64,000 nucleotides of DNA from DASSUC01 sp035649895 (GCA_035649895.1 DASRIS010000042.1:102266-166265); one strand, 5' to 3'; positions 17,385 through 26,562 are shown, counted from the stretch's first letter. A program made the numbers and translations. The notes: generated by a model not told the origin, from the letters alone.

Positions 17385-18284
17385 ATGCCCGCCCCGCCCC
17401 GGGTGGCCCGGCTGGCCGTGGTCGGCCTGGTAGCTGACCGGCGCGAGCGGCGCCGGCTGGTGCAGCCAGTCCGTGGCCCGCTGCGGCAGCGGTACGTGCC
17501 CCGGGTGCGCCGCCCGATCTTCGTGCTCGGCGCACCCCGCTCCGGGACGTCGTTCCTGGGCCGGTGCATCGCCACCCTGCCCGACGTGTCGTACCACTTC
17601 GAGCCGCGGCTGACCAAGGCGGTGGCGCGCTGCGTCTACGACGGCTCCTGGAGCCGGGCGCGGGGCAGCCGGTACTTCCGCGGCTACTACGGCGCCCTGC
17701 TCGCCGCGGCGGGCCACGGCGGCCTGCGCTTCGCCGAGAAGGACCCGGAGAACTGCTTCATCGTGCCGTTCCTGGCCGACGTCTTCCCCGACGCCGTGTT
17801 CCTGCACGTGGTGCGCGACGGGCGGGACGTGGCGGTCTCCCACGCCGAAAAGCCGTGGCTCGCCGCGGCGTCGGCCGGCGCCGGGCGTACCGGTCGCGGC
17901 GGCATCCAGTGGGGGCCGGCGGCCCGGTTCTGGGTCGAGCCGGACCGGCGGGAGGAGTTCGAGCAGGTCTCCGACCTGGCCCGGGCGGCCTGGAGCTGGC
18001 GCCGGTTCACCTCCAGCGCCCTGGCCGGCCTCGCCGGCCTGGCGCCGCAGCGGTGGCTCGAGCTGCGCTACGAGGCGGTGGTCCGGCAGCCGGACCGGGC
18101 GGCCGAGCAGGTGGCGGACTTCCTGGAGGTCCGCGACCCGGCGGCCCGGACGGCACTGCACGGCGGCTTCGGAACCGCGCGGGCGGACTCGGTCGGGCGG
18201 TGGCGCACGGCGCTGGACGACGCCGGCCTGGCCGACGTCCGTGAGCATGCGGGCACTCTGCTCACCCGGCTGGGTTACGAGTAG
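17385..18284 (+). CDS. Sulfotransferase (RSGTSFL type)
   Basis: About 299 residues, with IFVLGAPRSGTSFLGRCIA (5'-phosphosulfate loop, ~45) and FLHVVRDGRDVAVSHAEK (3'-phosphate motif). WLELRYEAVVRQP and the late GRWRTAL segment are normal for this branch. It lacks the CxCG...GCPFW element of the 3-7 kb group. ATG 17385 is preceded by GGGGGT; GTG 17379, overlapping the upstream stop as GTGA, is equally possible. It is the fifth sulfotransferase in 15 kb and the last gene of the plus-strand polysaccharide run. Confidence 0.85.
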   Translation: MPAPPRVARLAVVGLVADRRERRRLVQPVRGPLRQRYVPRVRRPIFVLGAPRSGTSFLGRCIATLPDVSYHFEPRLTKAVARCVYDGSWSRARGSRYFRGYYGALLAAAGHGGLRFAEKDPENCFIVPFLADVFPDAVFLHVVRDGRDVAVSHAEKPWLAAASAGAGRTGRGGIQWGPAARFWVEPDRREEFEQVSDLARAAWSWRRFTSSALAGLAGLAPQRWLELRYEAVVRQPDRAAEQVADFLEVRDPAARTALHGGFGTARADSVGRWRTALDDAGLADVREHAGTLLTRLGYE

Positions 18285-18420
18285 TACGTTCGGACGGAAT
18301 CCTTTGGGTGACGTAGACGTCCGGGCCGGAGAGGGGAAAGCTGCCTTTCCATGGCCTGCCCGGAGCCCGCCCCTTGGCGCGCCCGGCTGCGTCCACGCGA
18401 CTGTTATGGGGGGCATTGAG

Positions 18421-20964
18421 TTGGTTCATCACTCGCCGCTGCGGCGGCGCGTCCTCGCGGTGACGTGCGGTCTGGCCGCACTCGCCGCCGGTGCTGTGGG
18501 CGCCGCCCCGGCGCCTGGCCTGGCCGCTCCCGGCCACACCGGGATCGTGGGCAGCCTGCCGCCGGAGAACACGCCGAACATCGTCGACGGCAACGTCCGG
18601 GCGATCTACGACGCCGGCAGCAAGGTCATCGCCGTCGGCAGCTTCACCGGCGTGAAGAACCGCAACACCAGCGCGATCATCCCGCGCAACTACGTGCTGG
18701 CGTTCAACAAGTCGACCGGGCAGGTGGACACGGCCTTCGTCCCGGTGGTGGACGGCCTGGTCAACGCGGTGATCGCCGGGCCGACGCCGGGCACGGTCTA
18801 CATCGGCGGCAAGTTCAACAACGTCAACTCGGTGGTGCGGCGCAAGGTGGCGCTGCTCAATGTCGCCGACGGCTCGCTGGTCACCACGTTCCGGGGACCG
18901 GCGATCAACGCGCTCGTCACCGACCTGGCCCTGGTCGGTGACCGGCTGCTCCTCGGTGGGCAGTTCACGCTGGTGGCCGGCCTGGTGCGCAACGGCCTGG
19001 CCTCGCTGAACGCCACCACCGGGGCGAACGACCCGTACCTGTCGGTGTCCCTGACGGAGAACCACAACTACAACGGCACCGGCGTCGAGGCGGCGGTGGG
19101 CGTGGAGAAGTTCGCCCTGTCGCCGGACGGCACCAAGCTGGTCGTCGTCGGCAACTTCAAGAAGGCCAACGGGGTCCTGCACGACCAGGTCGTGATGATC
19201 AACCTGGGCACCACGGCGGCGATCGCGAACTGGAACACCGACCGGTACCAGCCCAGGTGCGCGGACTACGCGTTCGACTCGTACGTGCGGGATGTCGCCT
19301 TCTCGCCGGCGGGCGGCTTCTTCGTGATCGTGACCTCGGGCGGGCCCTTCACCGGCACGCTCTGCGACACCGCCGCGCGCTGGGAGACCGGGTACGTCGG
19401 CACCGCGGCGGTGCCGACCTGGGTGCTCTACACCGGTGGCGACACCCTGCTGTCCACCACCATCACCGAGCACGCGGTCTACATCGGCGGCCACATGCGC
19501 TGGGCCAACAACACCCTGGGCCGCGACAACGCCGGCCCGGGCGCGGTGGCCCGGCCGAGCCTGGCCGCGCTGGACCCGCTCAGCGGCGTCCCGCTCAAGT
19601 GGAACCCGGGCCGCCACCCCCGCGGGTACGGCGTGTCCGAGCTCTACGCCACGCCCGAGGGGCTGTGGATCGGGCACGACACCGACTGGATGGGCAACGA
19701 GCAGCACCGCCGGGAGCGGGTCGCGTACCTGTCCCTCGCCGACGGCTACACCCCGCACAGCACCACGCCGCCCAACCTGCCCGGCACGGTCTACCTCGCC
19801 GGCAACGGCGTGCCGAGCCCCGTGCTCTACCGGGTCAACGCGGGCGGTCCCACCCTGGCCTCGACCGACGGCGGGCCGGACTGGGCGCAGGACACCCTGG
19901 CCGCGCCGAGCCCGTACCACAACACGGGCAGCTGGGTGAACGCGCCGGGCACCCTGGTCGGCAGCGTCGACACCAGCGTGCCGTCCACCACCCCGACCGC
20001 GGTCTTCAGCGACCAGCGCTACGACCTGACCGGCCTGCCGGAGATGCACTGGGGCTTCCCGGTGGCCGCGGGCACCCAGATCGAGCTGCGGCTCTACTTC
20101 TCCAACCGGTGCACCTGCACCCAGCTGCCCGGGCAGCGCAAGTTCAACGTGCTGGTCGACGGCACGAACGTGCTGCCCAACTTCGACATCTCCGCCACTG
20201 TCGGGCACAACAAGGGCATGGCCCGCACGATCATCTTCACCAGCGACGGCAACGTGGACATCGACTTCACCCGGATAGTGGAGAACCCGATCGTCGACGC
20301 CATCGAGATCGTGAAGACCGCGGCCGCCCCGCCGCCGGTCTCCGGCAACGGGGTCTCCTCGCGCACGTACGACGGCGCGACCGGGGTCGGCGCGAACCAG
20401 TCGGTGGCCAACCCGGACAACACCCCGTGGTCCACCGCGCGGGGCGCATTCTGGGTCGGCGGCACCCTCTTCTACGGCATGAACGGCGCGCTCTACCGGC
20501 GTACCTTCGACGGGGCCACGTTCGGCGCGCCGACGTTCATCAACCCGTACTCGGACCCGGCGTGGGACAACGTGGTCACCGACTCCGGGCCGGCCGGGCA
20601 GACGTACCGCGGCGTGACCACGAACTTCTACGCCGAGATCCCCAGCGTGACCGCGATGTTCTACTGGGGCGGCCGGATCTACTACACGCTGAGCGGCCAG
20701 AGCGGGCTGTTCTGGCGGTGGTTCAGCCCGGACAGCGGCATTGTCGGCCCGGACAAGTTCACCGTGGCCGGGGCCACCCAGTTCGCGGACGCGGGCGGGG
20801 TGTTCGTCTCGGGCACGAAGCTCTACCTGGTCGGCCGCAGCACCGGCAACCTGTCCCGGATGGACTGGGTGAACGGCGCCCCGAGCGGCACGCTCACGGT
20901 CGTCTCCGGCCCGACGGTGGACGCGAAGGACTGGCGGGGCAAGGCGGTGTTCATCGGCCCCTGA
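18421..20964 (+). CDS. Secreted beta-propeller protein with malectin domain, paralogue 1
   Basis: About 847 residues. TTG 18421 is chosen because GGGGGG lies 7 bases upstream and it begins a Sec signal (LRRRVLAVTCGLAALAAG, cleavage near GLAAPGH) matching both paralogues; an ATG 15 bases upstream is the alternative. The N-terminal ~460 residues have repeated GGxF-type blades (VIAVGSFTGV, VYIGGKFNNVN, LLLGGQFTLV, VVVGNFKKANG) of the delta-60/DUF5122 propeller kind. A malectin-like carbohydrate-binding domain follows (~470-633, VNAGGP to EIVKT), then a second propeller-like part (~650-847). The leader contains a small GGAAAG-ctgc-CTTTCC hairpin (18335-18350). It probably binds surface glycan. 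Confidence 0.8.
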   Translation: MVHHSPLRRRVLAVTCGLAALAAGAVGAAPAPGLAAPGHTGIVGSLPPENTPNIVDGNVRAIYDAGSKVIAVGSFTGVKNRNTSAIIPRNYVLAFNKSTGQVDTAFVPVVDGLVNAVIAGPTPGTVYIGGKFNNVNSVVRRKVALLNVADGSLVTTFRGPAINALVTDLALVGDRLLLGGQFTLVAGLVRNGLASLNATTGANDPYLSVSLTENHNYNGTGVEAAVGVEKFALSPDGTKLVVVGNFKKANGVLHDQVVMINLGTTAAIANWNTDRYQPRCADYAFDSYVRDVAFSPAGGFFVIVTSGGPFTGTLCDTAARWETGYVGTAAVPTWVLYTGGDTLLSTTITEHAVYIGGHMRWANNTLGRDNAGPGAVARPSLAALDPLSGVPLKWNPGRHPRGYGVSELYATPEGLWIGHDTDWMGNEQHRRERVAYLSLADGYTPHSTTPPNLPGTVYLAGNGVPSPVLYRVNAGGPTLASTDGGPDWAQDTLAAPSPYHNTGSWVNAPGTLVGSVDTSVPSTTPTAVFSDQRYDLTGLPEMHWGFPVAAGTQIELRLYFSNRCTCTQLPGQRKFNVLVDGTNVLPNFDISATVGHNKGMARTIIFTSDGNVDIDFTRIVENPIVDAIEIVKTAAAPPPVSGNGVSSRTYDGATGVGANQSVANPDNTPWSTARGAFWVGGTLFYGMNGALYRRTFDGATFGAPTFINPYSDPAWDNVVTDSGPAGQTYRGVTTNFYAEIPSVTAMFYWGGRIYYTLSGQSGLFWRWFSPDSGIVGPDKFTVAGATQFADAGGVFVSGTKLYLVGRSTGNLSRMDWVNGAPSGTLTVVSGPTVDAKDWRGKAVFIGP

Positions 20965-21002
20965 GGTCCCGACGTCGCCCGGGTCTTCCGGGTAGGCCCT
21001 GA

Positions 21003-21049
21003 AACGACCGGGCGGGCCCAGCCGAATGGCTGGGCCCGCCCGCGTCGTT
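21003..21049. terminator. Long hairpin terminator after propeller paralogue 1
   Basis: CGGGCGGGCCCAGCC pairs perfectly with GGCTGGGCCCGCCCG around a GAAT loop, and AACGAC/GTCGTT extends the stem past a single bulged C. There is no clear T-run, as is common in high-GC actinomycetes. It separates the first two propeller genes into different transcription units. Confidence 0.75.
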
Positions 21050-21145
21050 CGCCGGTGTTGCGGCTGGGCGGACGGCTCTACCGTGGGGCCGTCCGGTGCC
21101 CCCCAGCCGGATGAGCTCCTTCTGCGCCACCACCCTCAGGAGACC

Positions 21146-21207
21146 CGCGCCACTGCCCTCCCGCGCCACGTTCCTCCGCGCCACTGCCCTCCCGCGCCAC
21201 CGCCCTC
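21146..21207. repeat. Two 31-base direct repeats in leader of propeller paralogue 2
   Basis: Two adjacent 31-base copies, each starting CGCGCCACTGCCCTCC, occupy 21146-21176 and 21177-21207 and differ only near their 3' ends. A third partial copy lies just upstream with its own AGGAGA-like site (around 21137). They end 12 bases before the GTG start, next to the ribosome-binding site, and could alter translation. Confidence 0.6.
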
Positions 21208-21219
21208 ATAGGAGACACC

Positions 21220-23232
21220 GTGCCCCACCCCCTGCGGCGCACCGTCCTCGCCGCCGTCAGCGCGGCCGCGATCCTGGCCAGCCCGACCGGGGCGCCGGCA
21301 CTCGCCGGGCCTGGCCACCCCGGCCTGGTCGCCGGCCTCCCGCCGGCCACCACCCCGGACATCGTGGACGGGCACGTCCGGGGGATCTTCGACGCGGGCG
21401 CCAAGGTGGTCGCCGTCGGCACCTTCACCCAGGTGCGCAACCGCGACTCCGCGGTCAGCCTCCCGCGGCGGTACGTGCTCGCCTTCAGCAAGGCCGACGG
21501 GCGCGTCGACACCGTCTTCGCCCCGGTCGTCGACGGGGTGGTCAACGCCGTCATCGCCGGCCCCGCGCCCGGCACGGTCTACCTCGCCGGCCGGTTCAAC
21601 TCCGTCAACGGGGTGACCCGGCGCAAGCTCGCCCTGGTGAACGTGGCGGACGGCACGGTGGTGACCTCGTTCGCGCCGCCGGTCATCAACGGCGGGGTCA
21701 ACGACATGGCCGTGGTGGGCGGCCGGCTGCTGCTGGGCGGGGTCTTCACCCGGATCGCCGGGCAGCCCCGCAACGGGCTGGCCGCGGTGAGCGCCGTGAC
21801 CGGGGCGCTCGACTCCTACCTGGGTGACATCGCGCTGACCGAGCACCACAACTGGACCGAGGGCAGCACCGGGGCCAAGGCCGGGGTGGGCGCGGACAAG
21901 CTCGCGGCCTCGCCGGACGGCACCCAGCTCGTGGTGATCGGCAACTTCAAGCGCGCCAACGGGGTCCTGCACGACCAGGTGCTCAAGATCGACCTTGGCG
22001 CCACTGCGGCGACGGTCGCGAACTGGAACACCGACGACTACCAGCCCCGCTGCCGGGCCCAGGCGTTCGACTCCTGGGTACGCGACCTGGCGTTCTCCCC
22101 CGACGGGGCGTACTTCGTGATCGTCACCACCGGCGCGCCGTACGCGGGCACGCTGTGCGACACGGCGGCCCGGTGGGAGGCGGCGGCCACCGGGGCGAAC
22201 GCGTCGCCCACGTGGGTCGACTACAGCGGGGGCGACACCCTGCTGTCGGTGGCAGTGACCGAGCAGGCGGTCTACGTCGGCGGGCACATCCGCTTCATGA
22301 ACAACACCCGGGGCACCGGCGGGGCCACGGCGGGCGCGGTCGGCCGGCCCAGCCTCGCCGCGCTGGATCCGTTGAGCGGCGTGCCGCTGGCCTGGAACCC
22401 GGGCCGGCACCCGCGCGGGTACGGCGTCTCCGACCTCTACGCCACCGCCGAGGGCCTGTGGGTCGGGCACGACACGGACTGGATGGGCAACCACCAGTAC
22501 CGCCGGGAGCGGATCGCGTTCCTGCCGCTGGCCGGCGGCTACACCCCGCACCCCAGCACTGTCGCCACCCTGCCCGGCCGGGTCTACCAGGCCGGCGGGG
22601 TGACCGGCGCGCCGGTGAACGGGATCTTCGTACGCGGCTACGACGGCGCCTCCTCGGCCGCGTCGCTGGCGCCGGTGGCCAACCCGGACGGGACCCCGTG
22701 GGGCGCCACCCGGGGCGCCTTCTGGGTCGGCGGGACCCTCTTCTACGGCCTGAACGGGGCCCTGTACCGCCGGACCTTCGGCGGTACGGCGTTCGGCCCG
22801 CCCACCCTCGTGGACCCGTACCACGACCCGTACTGGGACTACGTGGTGACCGACTCCGGGCCGACCGGGCAGACGTACCGCGGGGTGACCACCGGCTACT
22901 ACGCCGAGCTGGCCAACGTGACCGGCGCGTGCTACGTCAACGGACGCCTCTACTACACGCTCAACGGCCAGAGCGGGCTGTTCTGGCGCTGGTTCTCGCC
23001 GGACAGCGGGGTGCTGGGGGACCGGTTCCAGGTGCCCGGGGTCACCGGCTTCGCCGACTCGGGCGGCATCTTCGTCGCGGGCGGGCGGCTCTACCGGGCC
23101 AGCCGCAGCACCGGCACGCTGTCCCGGATGAGCTTTGTGAACGGCGTGCCCACCGGCACGGCCACCGTGGTCAGCGGGCCGGGGCTGGACGGGCAGGACT
23201 GGCGCGGCCGGGGCGTGTTCATCAGCCCGTGA
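21220..23232 (+). CDS. Secreted beta-propeller protein lacking malectin domain, paralogue 2
   Basis: This 670-residue protein has a Sec signal (LRRTVLAAVSAAAILAS, then GPGHPGLVAGLPP), a propeller with VVAVGTFTQV, VYLAGRFNSVNG, LLLGGVFTRI and VVIGNFKRANG blades, and the same C-terminal part (GAFWVGGTLFYGLNG, YYTLNGQSGLFWRWFSPDSG). It passes directly from RVYQAGG to GIFVRGYDG (~residues 455-472), skipping the ~165-residue malectin block found in its two neighbours. GTG 21220 follows AGGAGA by 5 bases. Either this is the ancestral form or it lost the domain cleanly. It presumably has altered or no glycan binding. Confidence 0.8.
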   Translation: MPHPLRRTVLAAVSAAAILASPTGAPALAGPGHPGLVAGLPPATTPDIVDGHVRGIFDAGAKVVAVGTFTQVRNRDSAVSLPRRYVLAFSKADGRVDTVFAPVVDGVVNAVIAGPAPGTVYLAGRFNSVNGVTRRKLALVNVADGTVVTSFAPPVINGGVNDMAVVGGRLLLGGVFTRIAGQPRNGLAAVSAVTGALDSYLGDIALTEHHNWTEGSTGAKAGVGADKLAASPDGTQLVVIGNFKRANGVLHDQVLKIDLGATAATVANWNTDDYQPRCRAQAFDSWVRDLAFSPDGAYFVIVTTGAPYAGTLCDTAARWEAAATGANASPTWVDYSGGDTLLSVAVTEQAVYVGGHIRFMNNTRGTGGATAGAVGRPSLAALDPLSGVPLAWNPGRHPRGYGVSDLYATAEGLWVGHDTDWMGNHQYRRERIAFLPLAGGYTPHPSTVATLPGRVYQAGGVTGAPVNGIFVRGYDGASSAASLAPVANPDGTPWGATRGAFWVGGTLFYGLNGALYRRTFGGTAFGPPTLVDPYHDPYWDYVVTDSGPTGQTYRGVTTGYYAELANVTGACYVNGRLYYTLNGQSGLFWRWFSPDSGVLGDRFQVPGVTGFADSGGIFVAGGRLYRASRSTGTLSRMSFVNGVPTGTATVVSGPGLDGQDWRGRGVFISP

Positions 23233-23247
23233 GCCGCTGACCCAGCT

Positions 23248-23280
23248 GCCCGGCCGGCGGCCTAAACCCGACGGCCGGGC
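23248..23280. terminator. Hairpin after propeller paralogue 2
   Basis: GCCCGGCCG (23248-23256) and CGGCCGGGC (23272-23280) form a perfect 9-bp stem with a 15-base loop, followed by CTTTCC. It lies 16 bases beyond the stop codon. Confidence 0.55.
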
Positions 23281-23303
23281 CTTTCCGGGTGTCGAGCCGC
23301 TGG

Positions 23304-23319
23304 TGTCGGGGACCCGACA
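23304..23319. promoter_or_regulatory. Inverted repeat upstream of propeller paralogue 3
   Basis: TGTCGGG-GA-CCCGACA is a perfect 7-bp inverted repeat with a 2-base centre, ~90 bases before the start of paralogue 3. A TAGCTAGCTAACTAG stretch follows at 23372-23386 and may hold the -10 region. It may be an operator or part of the preceding terminator. Confidence 0.35.
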
Positions 23320-23407
23320 GGGGGATGGACGGGCGCGTAGTTCCGCCACAGGCTGTGACGGTTACGGTCGGTAGCTAGCTAACTAGCGTAAATCGGTGGG
23401 AGTTGCA

Positions 23408-25960
23408 TTGGCGCAGTTTTCCCTTTTCCGCCGGCGTACTCCGGTGCTCGCCGCCGGAACCGCGCTCGCCGCCGGCCTCGCCGCCGGCGTGCTGGTGGCA
23501 CCTGCTGGCGGGCTCGCCGGCCCGGGCCACACCGGGATCGTGGCGAGCGTCCCGGTCAACCAGACACCCAACATCATGAACGGCACGGTGCGCGCGATCT
23601 ACGACGCCGGGACCAAGGTGATCGCGGTCGGCAGCTTCACCACCGTGCAGAACCGCAACTCGACGACTGACATCATCCGCAACTATGTCCTCGCCTTTGA
23701 CAAGGCCACCGGCGTGGTGGACAACGCGTTCGTGCCGGCCGTCGACGGCGAGGTGAGCGCGGTCATCCCCGGCCCTTCGGCCGGCACGGTCTACCTCGCC
23801 GGCAAGTTCAACACGGTCAATGGGGTGACCCGCCGTAAGGTGGCCCTGGTCAATGTCTCCAACGGTGCCGTGGTCAGCTCGTTCGCCCCGCCCGCCATCA
23901 ACGGTGCGGTCGGTGACGTGGTGCTGGTCGGCGGCCGGCTGCTGATCGGCGGGATCTTCACGCTCGTCGGCGGGCAGCCGCGCAACGGGCTGGCCTCGCT
24001 GAACGCCAGCACCGGTGCCCGCGACGACTACCTGACTGTCGCGCTCACCGAGAACCACAACTGGACCCCGGAGGAGGACGGCGCCAAGGCCGGCGTCGGC
24101 GCGGACAAGCTCGCGGCCTCCCCGGACGGCACCAAGCTCGTCGTCATCGGCAACTTCAAGAAGGCCAACGGCGTGCTGCACGACCAGATCGTCAAGATCG
24201 ACCTGGGACCCACCGCGGCCACGATCGCGGACTGGAACACCGACCGTTTCCAGCCCCGGTGCGCCTGGTGGGCGTTTGACACCTGGATGCGGGACGTGGC
24301 GTTCTCGCCCGACGGGGCGTTCTTCGTGGTGGCCACGACGGGTGCGGCCTTCACCGGCACCCTGTGCGACACCGCGTCCCGCTGGGAGGCCGGGGCGACC
24401 GGCAGCAACGTGGCCCCGACCTGGGTCAACTGGTCCGGTGGCGACACCATCCTGTCGGTGGCAGTGACCGAGCAGGCGGTCTACGTCGGTGGCCACATCC
24501 GCTGGATGAACAACACCTACGGCGGGGACAGCGCGGGCCAGGGCGCCGTCGGCCGGGCCAGCCTCGCCGCGCTCGACCTGACCAACGGCATGCCGCTGCG
24601 GTGGAACCCCGGGCGCCATCCCCGCGGGTACGGCGTCTCGGAGCTGCACGCCACGCCCGAGGGCCTGTGGCTCGGGTACGACACCAAGTGGATGGGCAAC
24701 TTCCAGTGGCGCCGGGAGCGGATCGCGTTCCTGCCGCTGGCAGGCGGCTACACCGCGCACGCCACCAACGTGGCGACCCTGCCGGGCGACGTCTACCAGG
24801 CCGGCGGCCCGGCACCGACGAACGTGCTGCACCGCGTCAACGCGGGCGGCCCGCTGGTCGGCGCGCTCGACGGCGGGCCGGACTGGGCCGCGGACACCTC
24901 GGCGAGCCCCAGCCCGTACCGCAACGGCGGCAGCAACGAGGCGTCGTTCGGGCCGGTGGGCAGCGTGGACGGCACCGTGCCGGCGACCACGCCGAGCGCG
25001 CTCTACACCGACGAGCGGTGGGACCCGGGTGACGCGCCGGAGATGCACTGGGGCTTCCCGGTCACCGCCGGCACCCAGGTCGAGGTCCGGCTCTACCTGG
25101 CCAACCGCTACGACGGCACGTCCCAGGTGGGGCAGCGGGTGTTCCACGTGGCCCTGGACGGCACGACCGTGCTGTCCAACTACGACATCGTGGCCGCGGT
25201 CGGGCACAACGTGGGCACCATGCGCAGCTGGGTCATCACCAGCGACGGCATGGTCGACCTGGACTTCACCCACGTGGTGGAGAACCCGCTGGTCAACGCG
25301 ATCGAGATCGTGAAGACCGGCCCGCCGCCGCCACCCGGCACCGAGAACAACGTGTACGTGCGCAGCTACGACGGCAACACCGGTGTCGGTGGGCAGTCCC
25401 CGGTGGCGAACCCGGACGGGACCGCCTGGTCCACCGCCCGGGGCGCCTTCTGGGCCGGCGGCACGCTGTTCTACGGCATGAACGGCACGCTCTACCGGCG
25501 CTCGTTCAACGGCACGGCGTTCGGCACGCCATCGGTCGTGGACCCGTACCACGACCCGTACTGGGACAACGTGGAGACCGACTCCGGGCCTGCGGGCCAG
25601 ACGTACGCCGGCGCGACAGTGAGCTTCTACGGTGAGATCGCCAGCGTCACCGGGATGTTCTACTGGCAGGGCCGGCTCTACTACACGCTGCTCGGCCAGA
25701 GCGGGCTGTTCTGGCGCTGGTTCACCCCGGACAGCGGCGCGGTCAGCCCGGAGCGGTTCACCGCCGCGGGGTCCGGCTTCGGCGACTCCGGCGGGGTGTT
25801 CGTCTCGGGCGACAAGCTCTACCAGGTCAGCCGTTCGACCGGGAACCTGTCGCGGCAGGACTGGGTGAGCGGGGCACCGGCCGGCTCGCCGGTCACGGTG
25901 AGCGGCCCGGGTGTCGACGGCCAGGACTGGCGGGCGCGGGCGGTGTTCATCGGCCCGTAG
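23408..25960 (+). CDS. Secreted beta-propeller protein with malectin domain, paralogue 3
   Basis: About 850 residues. TTG 23408 is preferred (GGGAG 5 bases upstream; MAQFSLFRRRTPVLAAGTAL then reads as a Sec signal); GTG 23396 in frame is the alternative. Blades VIAVGSFTTV, VYLAGKFNTVNG, LLIGGIFTLVGG and VVIGNFKKANG form the N-terminal propeller. The malectin-like domain (~475-637) runs from VNAGGP through MHWGFPVTAGTQVEVRLYLAN to EIVKTG, followed by a proline-rich hinge and the second propeller-like part. Its layout is the same as paralogue 1. It is presumably exported and surface-bound; carbohydrate binding is inferred from the malectin-type fold. Confidence 0.8.
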   Translation: MAQFSLFRRRTPVLAAGTALAAGLAAGVLVAPAGGLAGPGHTGIVASVPVNQTPNIMNGTVRAIYDAGTKVIAVGSFTTVQNRNSTTDIIRNYVLAFDKATGVVDNAFVPAVDGEVSAVIPGPSAGTVYLAGKFNTVNGVTRRKVALVNVSNGAVVSSFAPPAINGAVGDVVLVGGRLLIGGIFTLVGGQPRNGLASLNASTGARDDYLTVALTENHNWTPEEDGAKAGVGADKLAASPDGTKLVVIGNFKKANGVLHDQIVKIDLGPTAATIADWNTDRFQPRCAWWAFDTWMRDVAFSPDGAFFVVATTGAAFTGTLCDTASRWEAGATGSNVAPTWVNWSGGDTILSVAVTEQAVYVGGHIRWMNNTYGGDSAGQGAVGRASLAALDLTNGMPLRWNPGRHPRGYGVSELHATPEGLWLGYDTKWMGNFQWRRERIAFLPLAGGYTAHATNVATLPGDVYQAGGPAPTNVLHRVNAGGPLVGALDGGPDWAADTSASPSPYRNGGSNEASFGPVGSVDGTVPATTPSALYTDERWDPGDAPEMHWGFPVTAGTQVEVRLYLANRYDGTSQVGQRVFHVALDGTTVLSNYDIVAAVGHNVGTMRSWVITSDGMVDLDFTHVVENPLVNAIEIVKTGPPPPPGTENNVYVRSYDGNTGVGGQSPVANPDGTAWSTARGAFWAGGTLFYGMNGTLYRRSFNGTAFGTPSVVDPYHDPYWDNVETDSGPAGQTYAGATVSFYGEIASVTGMFYWQGRLYYTLLGQSGLFWRWFTPDSGAVSPERFTAAGSGFGDSGGVFVSGDKLYQVSRSTGNLSRQDWVSGAPAGSPVTVSGPGVDGQDWRARAVFIGP

Positions 25961-25979
25961 CCCAACCAGAAGTAGGTGG

Positions 25980-26020
25980 CAAGGGGTCTGCCGGCGCACA
26001 GCGCGCGGGCAGGCCCCTTG
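25980..26020. terminator. Hairpin between convergent propeller 3 and CBS genes
   Basis: CAAGGGG-T-CTGCC pairs with GGCAG-G-CCCCTTG across a GC-rich loop, with one wobble at the T. It lies 20 bases past the propeller stop and may terminate transcription from both sides. Confidence 0.6.
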
Positions 26021-26160
26021 GCCGTGTGGCGCCCCCGCGTCCAGCGCCGGGTCCGCAGCCGGGCAGCACGTGGCCGATGCCCTGGACTGAGCCGCCTGCC
26101 CGTGCGACCTGACTGGCCATCGGCGGCGCTAACGCGGGCTCCGGCGCCCGCCGCCCACTC

Positions 26161-26562
26161 CTACGCGGCAGGGGCGGAGGTGCGGGCACGCGTCCAGACC
26201 CGGACGATGTCCCGCACCGAGATGACCCCGAGCACCTCGTCGTCGGAGAGCACGACGAGGTGGCGGAACCCGCCCCGGACCATCGCCGCAGCCGCCTCGT
26301 CGAGCGTCCAGTCCGGACCCGCGTACACCACATCCCAGGTGATGTGCGCGGCGACCCGCTCGACGTCCGGGTCGAGCCCTCGCCCGATGGCATAGAGGAC
26401 GTCGCGCTCCGTGATGATCCCGACGCCGGAACCCTCCGGATCCGCCACCACGGCCGAGCCGACCCGCCGTGCCGCCATCAGCCGGGCGGCCTGTCGCAGG
26501 GTGTGCTCAGGGCCGACCGCCAGCACCGGCTTGCTCATCGCTTCGCGCACCTGCATTTGCAT
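26161..26562 (-). CDS. Tandem CBS-domain protein
   Basis: About 133 residues with two CBS motifs: VREAMSKPVLAVGPEHTLRQ...GIITERDVLYA (first) and ITWDVVYAGPDWTLDEAA...GVISVRDIVRVW (second). Stand-alone CBS pairs bind adenine nucleotides and often sense energy state. No catalytic or membrane domain is attached. Two ATGs (26562 and 26556) lie behind AGGGG; a frame extension further upstream is possible but adds unstructured sequence. It is divergent from the small gene at 26742 over a spacer holding a palindrome. Confidence 0.82.
   Translation of the reverse strand: MQMQVREAMSKPVLAVGPEHTLRQAARLMAARRVGSAVVADPEGSGVGIITERDVLYAIGRGLDPDVERVAAHITWDVVYAGPDWTLDEAAAAMVRGGFRHLVVLSDDEVLGVISVRDIVRVWTRARTSAPAA

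Noticed and set aside
18285..18420. Riboswitch (c-di-GMP or c-di-AMP type) before the first propeller gene
   Set aside because: Only one short hairpin is visible; none of the conserved core sequence blocks of these classes could be matched.
18262..25999. Very long minus-strand open frames opposite the three propeller genes (up to about 870 codons)
   Set aside because: They mirror the plus-strand genes, are rich in Arg/Gly/His/Val, and have no signal, domain or start-site support. High GC removes stop codons from the opposite strand; the plus-strand frames carry signal peptides and conserved domains.
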